This document shows positions 61,401-64,000 of a DNA stretch of 64,000 nucleotides, in pieces. The DNA is from Parelaphostrongylus tenuis (taxonomy: Eukaryota; Nematoda; Chromadorea; Rhabditida; Metastrongylidae): assembly GCA_019055375.1 (NCBI GenBank), contig JAHQIW010000975.1, forward strand, positions 1 to 64,000, written 5' to 3'. The notes below the pieces were generated by a model. The model did no database searches, had not been told where the DNA came from, and saw only the letters and a program-made list of their open reading frames with translations. The first letter of the stretch is position 1. Each line of letters begins with the position of its first letter. The position numbers and the translations under genes were made by a program.

Positions 61401-61541
61401 TATGGTTATCAAACCAGAACTTTTCAATCGTCGTATTTTTTCAAATAACAATTTTCTTGCTGGAGCTGGAGCATTTTGCTAAGTTACGATTGGTCAGGGT
61501 ATGTTCTCCATCACATCTCGATCCACATTAGACTCGTACAG

Positions 61542-61708
61542 TGGTCGTCGGTTCATCACCTCGTCAACAAGTGTCTGCTCCCCACGCCGTCAATGTGGGT
61601 GGTGGCAATGGCGATGATGGTTGCTGGTGCTGTTGTAAGAAGATCTCCCCAACCGGTTCCTTGCTTGTTAGCGGCGTTGATAATGGCTTGATTAGTGACA
61701 AGGTGTAA
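61542..61708 (+). CDS. putative exon with cysteine cluster
   Basis: Acceptor tcgtacag at 61,534-61,541 opens a frame reading VVGSSPRQQVSAPHAVNVGG then NGDDGCWCCCKKISPTGS and SGVDNGLISDK. It ends at a possible donor gtgtaa (61,703) or a TAA (61,706). The CWCCCKK run resembles a palmitoylation-type cluster. No family or neighbouring exons are recognised. The opposite strand is also open here, so composition bias may explain it. Confidence 0.25.
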
Positions 61709-62849
61709 AGTGGAAAATTTATGACGTTCACATAGTAGATCGGAAGTTTGCATTACACGTTGTATAAATACTCGAACAACAAAACAATCGAACCATGACC
61801 GTACTATCACAAGAAAGCATCACATACATACTTATGGAGTTTCAATGATCCAAACACCAATCTGTTGCTGTGAAATGACGTTATCAAAGTCACAAGTCAC
61901 AGAAAGAATGAACTTTCTAAGAGGTCACAGAACTAGAAAAATGATAGCATTTATCAGCTTTAACAAAGTAAATCTGGGCTATCTTCGTACTTAGCGCTTT
62001 ATTTTGTGTCGAACAAATGGTTATCACCTTGATCAGGTTCTACTATTTCTTGCATATGCGCCGACCACTAATGGCGTGATAATGACCATGGTAAGTCCCC
62101 GCCAGAATCGAGACAATTTTATTGGTAAGCACTCAATGTATCATCTACGAAGGTCGTCGAAGTATGTGTGGGCTCAGATGTCACGTGAGGACATTATTTT
62201 CTTCATGAATGTCGTTGCTTATTGGTAGAGCGAATTCTCGTTTCACTCGTCTTTCACTATTTAGATTATAAGAATTGCTTAGGCAGTTTCGATACCAATC
62301 ATGTTGGCTTCGAAGGTTAAGTGCTTGGCGGTCCCATGTGTGGTTAGGACCAACGCCCATGTAGGTTAGACCATTCTTATACAAGCAATTTTTTACCATT
62401 GCGTCACTCATCGTCAGTTGCTAGAGAATTAAATGTTGGAATTTCATTTAAAATCGGAAGGATATTAAGTATGAACAGGACTCCGAACCTCAATGTTCTT
62501 CAACCTGCGACTAAGCTCATGTGAGCCTTAAGTGTTGTCCACAACAACGACCGAGTGTGTTAATTGTGGTGGCATTGCTATCATCCCATTCCATGAGAAG
62601 ACTGAATGATCAGACTATAAATTGAGTATGTGTGAGGATAACAAAGATCATCAGACTTCTTGACCACGTTTTTCTCCAATGATTATTTCTGCCCTCATCT
62701 ATGCGTCAAAAACCCAGTCAACTACGTAAGCAGGATGAAAGATCACTCAGAGTTTTTAACATGCAATCGAAAGGTCGGTGCTAGGAGCATTTCAAATCTA
62801 AGAAGTGAGAGAAGGGATTCAAAATTCCGGTTTACGTCAACAATAAATC

Positions 62850-63130
62850 ACGAGAGATGCCATTTTATATGGTTATTTATGGAAGATCGAGTGAGCCGGC
62901 CACGTAATGCATTTCATAACCAAAAGGGAGTTTTAAGCGACCGGATTCCTCGGACAATAAAGAGCAGGATGACCGCCGATGCAATGATCAATTTTCACAA
63001 AAACTTCAAGAAGAAGATATGATGCTTGGCGAGCACAGAGATCTAACAAAACCCTCATAGCTACTCTTGTACGCTGCAGTGAAAAAATCGAACTCTACTG
63101 GCGCCCACTCAAATCACTCGACGATCAACA
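62850..63130 (+). mobile_element. RTE C-terminal fragment
   Basis: AGHVMHF followed by IFTKTSRRRYDAWRAQRS and LYWRPLKSLDDQ in broken frames, matching the end of the RTE element at 58,480-58,780. Truncated. Confidence 0.55.
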
Positions 63131-63284
63131 GGCGGAAACCGATACAGGCTAAACAACTCGACTGAGAAGTTATTGTTTATCTCCCAGTACAGAATAGAAC
63201 TTTTCTTCTTTGAAATCTTCAACAGTAAGCATATTGAATAAGCATTCGATTGCTTACAAAAAGTATAGAAGAACATATCTTTAG

Positions 63285-63735
63285 TTCCGAGTGTTTTCTT
63301 AAGACCACAGCTCAAATTACAATATGCCAAATAATCATTTTTGAGCCACGCATGTCATGTGCTCCGTTAAAATGGGTTGACTTACAGAGTCCGATACACG
63401 TGTTTGGACCTTGCGGTCTCGTAAGTCAGGCAATTGCCGTTTCTCGTCTTTTGCCAATCCTGCGTGGTGTTCCAGTCCCCAGACTAAGAGTTAGCGACGA
63501 AGAACGTTTCGCACTCTATGTCCGGTGGAGTTATCAACGAACACATCGTTTTTTCGTCATCGCCAACTCTTAGTCTGGGGACTGGAGCACCACACAGGAT
63601 TGGCAAAAGACAGGAAAGGGTATCTGCCCGACTGACGAGACCGCAAGTCGAAACACGTGTATCGGGTTCTATAAGTCAGCCCATTTTAACGGAGCACATG
63701 ACATGCGTGGCTCAAAAATGACTATAAAAGAACAA
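63285..63735. mobile_element. foldback element FB1
   Basis: Inverted arms from GAGTGTTTTCTTAAGACCAC (63,288) to TGGCTCAAAAATGACTAT (63,725). Long inner arms pair across CCCCAGACTAAGAGTTAGCG and its complement. The left arm has a decayed minus-strand hammerhead (near 63,397-63,435), the right an intact one. Confidence 0.72.
63626..63667 (+). ncRNA. hammerhead ribozyme, type I, core intact
   Basis: Stem I GCCCGA/TCGGGT has one G-T wobble. Core CTGACGA (63,632-63,638). Stem II GAC-CGCAA-GTC has lost one base relative to the GACC/GGTC form, leaving 3 bp. GAAA (63,650-63,653), stem III ACAC/GTGT, predicted cleavage after A63661. Confidence 0.78.
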
Positions 63736-63768
63736 TTCTGTAAGTCAAAATAAATCACGGAAAGCATC

Positions 63769-63987
63769 ATGACTTATATAAACGTTACATCGGCAGCCGC
63801 CTCCCCTAACTCCCATTCAAGGCCACCTTCATATCTCCATTCTCAAATAAATAACGTAATACGTGGACGAATAAAAAGTGAGCAAACAGCCATGAAAAAT
63901 TCTTTTATTAAATATCATCTTCAGCGTTTGAAACACCGGAAAGAAATTAGTTGGCAGAAAAGGAAATGGCTTGAAACACACGTGTAA
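63769..63987 (+). CDS. putative first coding exon, window edge
   Basis: ATG at 63,769 opens 72 codons: MTYINVTSAAASPNSHSRPP, then a basic helical stretch SFIKYHLQRLKHRKEISWQK and RKWLETHV. A possible donor (CACAC|gtgtaagg, 63,982) precedes the TAA. The composition (Ser/Pro then Lys/Arg-rich helix) looks coding. No family is recognised and the gene would continue past the window. Confidence 0.35.
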   Translation: MTYINVTSAAASPNSHSRPPSYLHSQINNVIRGRIKSEQTAMKNSFIKYHLQRLKHRKEISWQKRKWLETHV

Positions 63988-64000
63988 GGAATGAGAAGCG

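Overview
The window looks like nuclear DNA of a clade V (strongylid or hookworm-like) nematode. The basis is small-exon genes with GT-AG introns, 3' splice acceptors abutting start codons as expected for spliced-leader trans-splicing, short intercistronic gaps typical of nematode operons, and protein families whose closest remembered relatives are worm genes. The species cannot be fixed from the sequence alone.

Layout. 1-5.9 kb: the 3' half of a bZIP factor gene (+) and a putative small single-pass membrane protein (+). 5.9-12.7 kb: mainly repeats (a mariner-like wreck, foldback elements, two tRNA-headed SINE families) and a CpG-rich block that may hold a 5' exon. 12.7-16.1 kb: the last exons of an unrecognised gene, then an ATG14/EPG-8 autophagy gene (+). 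16.5-33.1 kb, all minus strand: PPIL4/SIG-7 cyclophilin-RRM, syntaxin-17 and PAXBP1/GCFC; PAXBP1 and syntaxin-17 are only 184 nt apart, so probably an operon. 33.1-39.7 kb: a divergent intergenic region packed with foldback elements. 39.7-47.2 kb (+): MFAP1 then an intronless WDR5, 241 nt apart, probably a second operon. 47.5-55.3 kb (-): a CK1/TTBK-type kinase. 55.4-64 kb: a decayed RTE-type retrotransposon, mariner debris, another foldback, and exons of uncertain genes.

Gene content is thematically tight. PPIL4, PAXBP1 and MFAP1 are nuclear splicing-associated proteins. EPG-8/ATG14 and syntaxin-17 act in consecutive autophagosome steps and lie about 5 kb apart. Exon phases were reconciled by hand: PAXBP1 (21 exons) sums to exactly 830 codons plus stop, and syntaxin-17 (8 exons) to 263 plus stop.

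The most striking non-genic signal is a set of hammerhead ribozymes. The foldback elements scattered through the window carry complete type-I hammerhead cores (CTGANGA, a stem II often closed by a GNRA-type tetraloop, GAAA, a loopless ACAC/GTGT or ACACC/GGTGT stem III, and a complementary stem I). Six look intact and several more are decayed. One sits in a perfect 91-bp palindrome inside a PAXBP1 intron, in the sense orientation. Another lies beside direct repeats inside an MFAP1 intron.

Five conserved genes or exons show single-base frame slips, all at homopolymer runs, suggesting uncorrected sequencing indels rather than pseudogenes.
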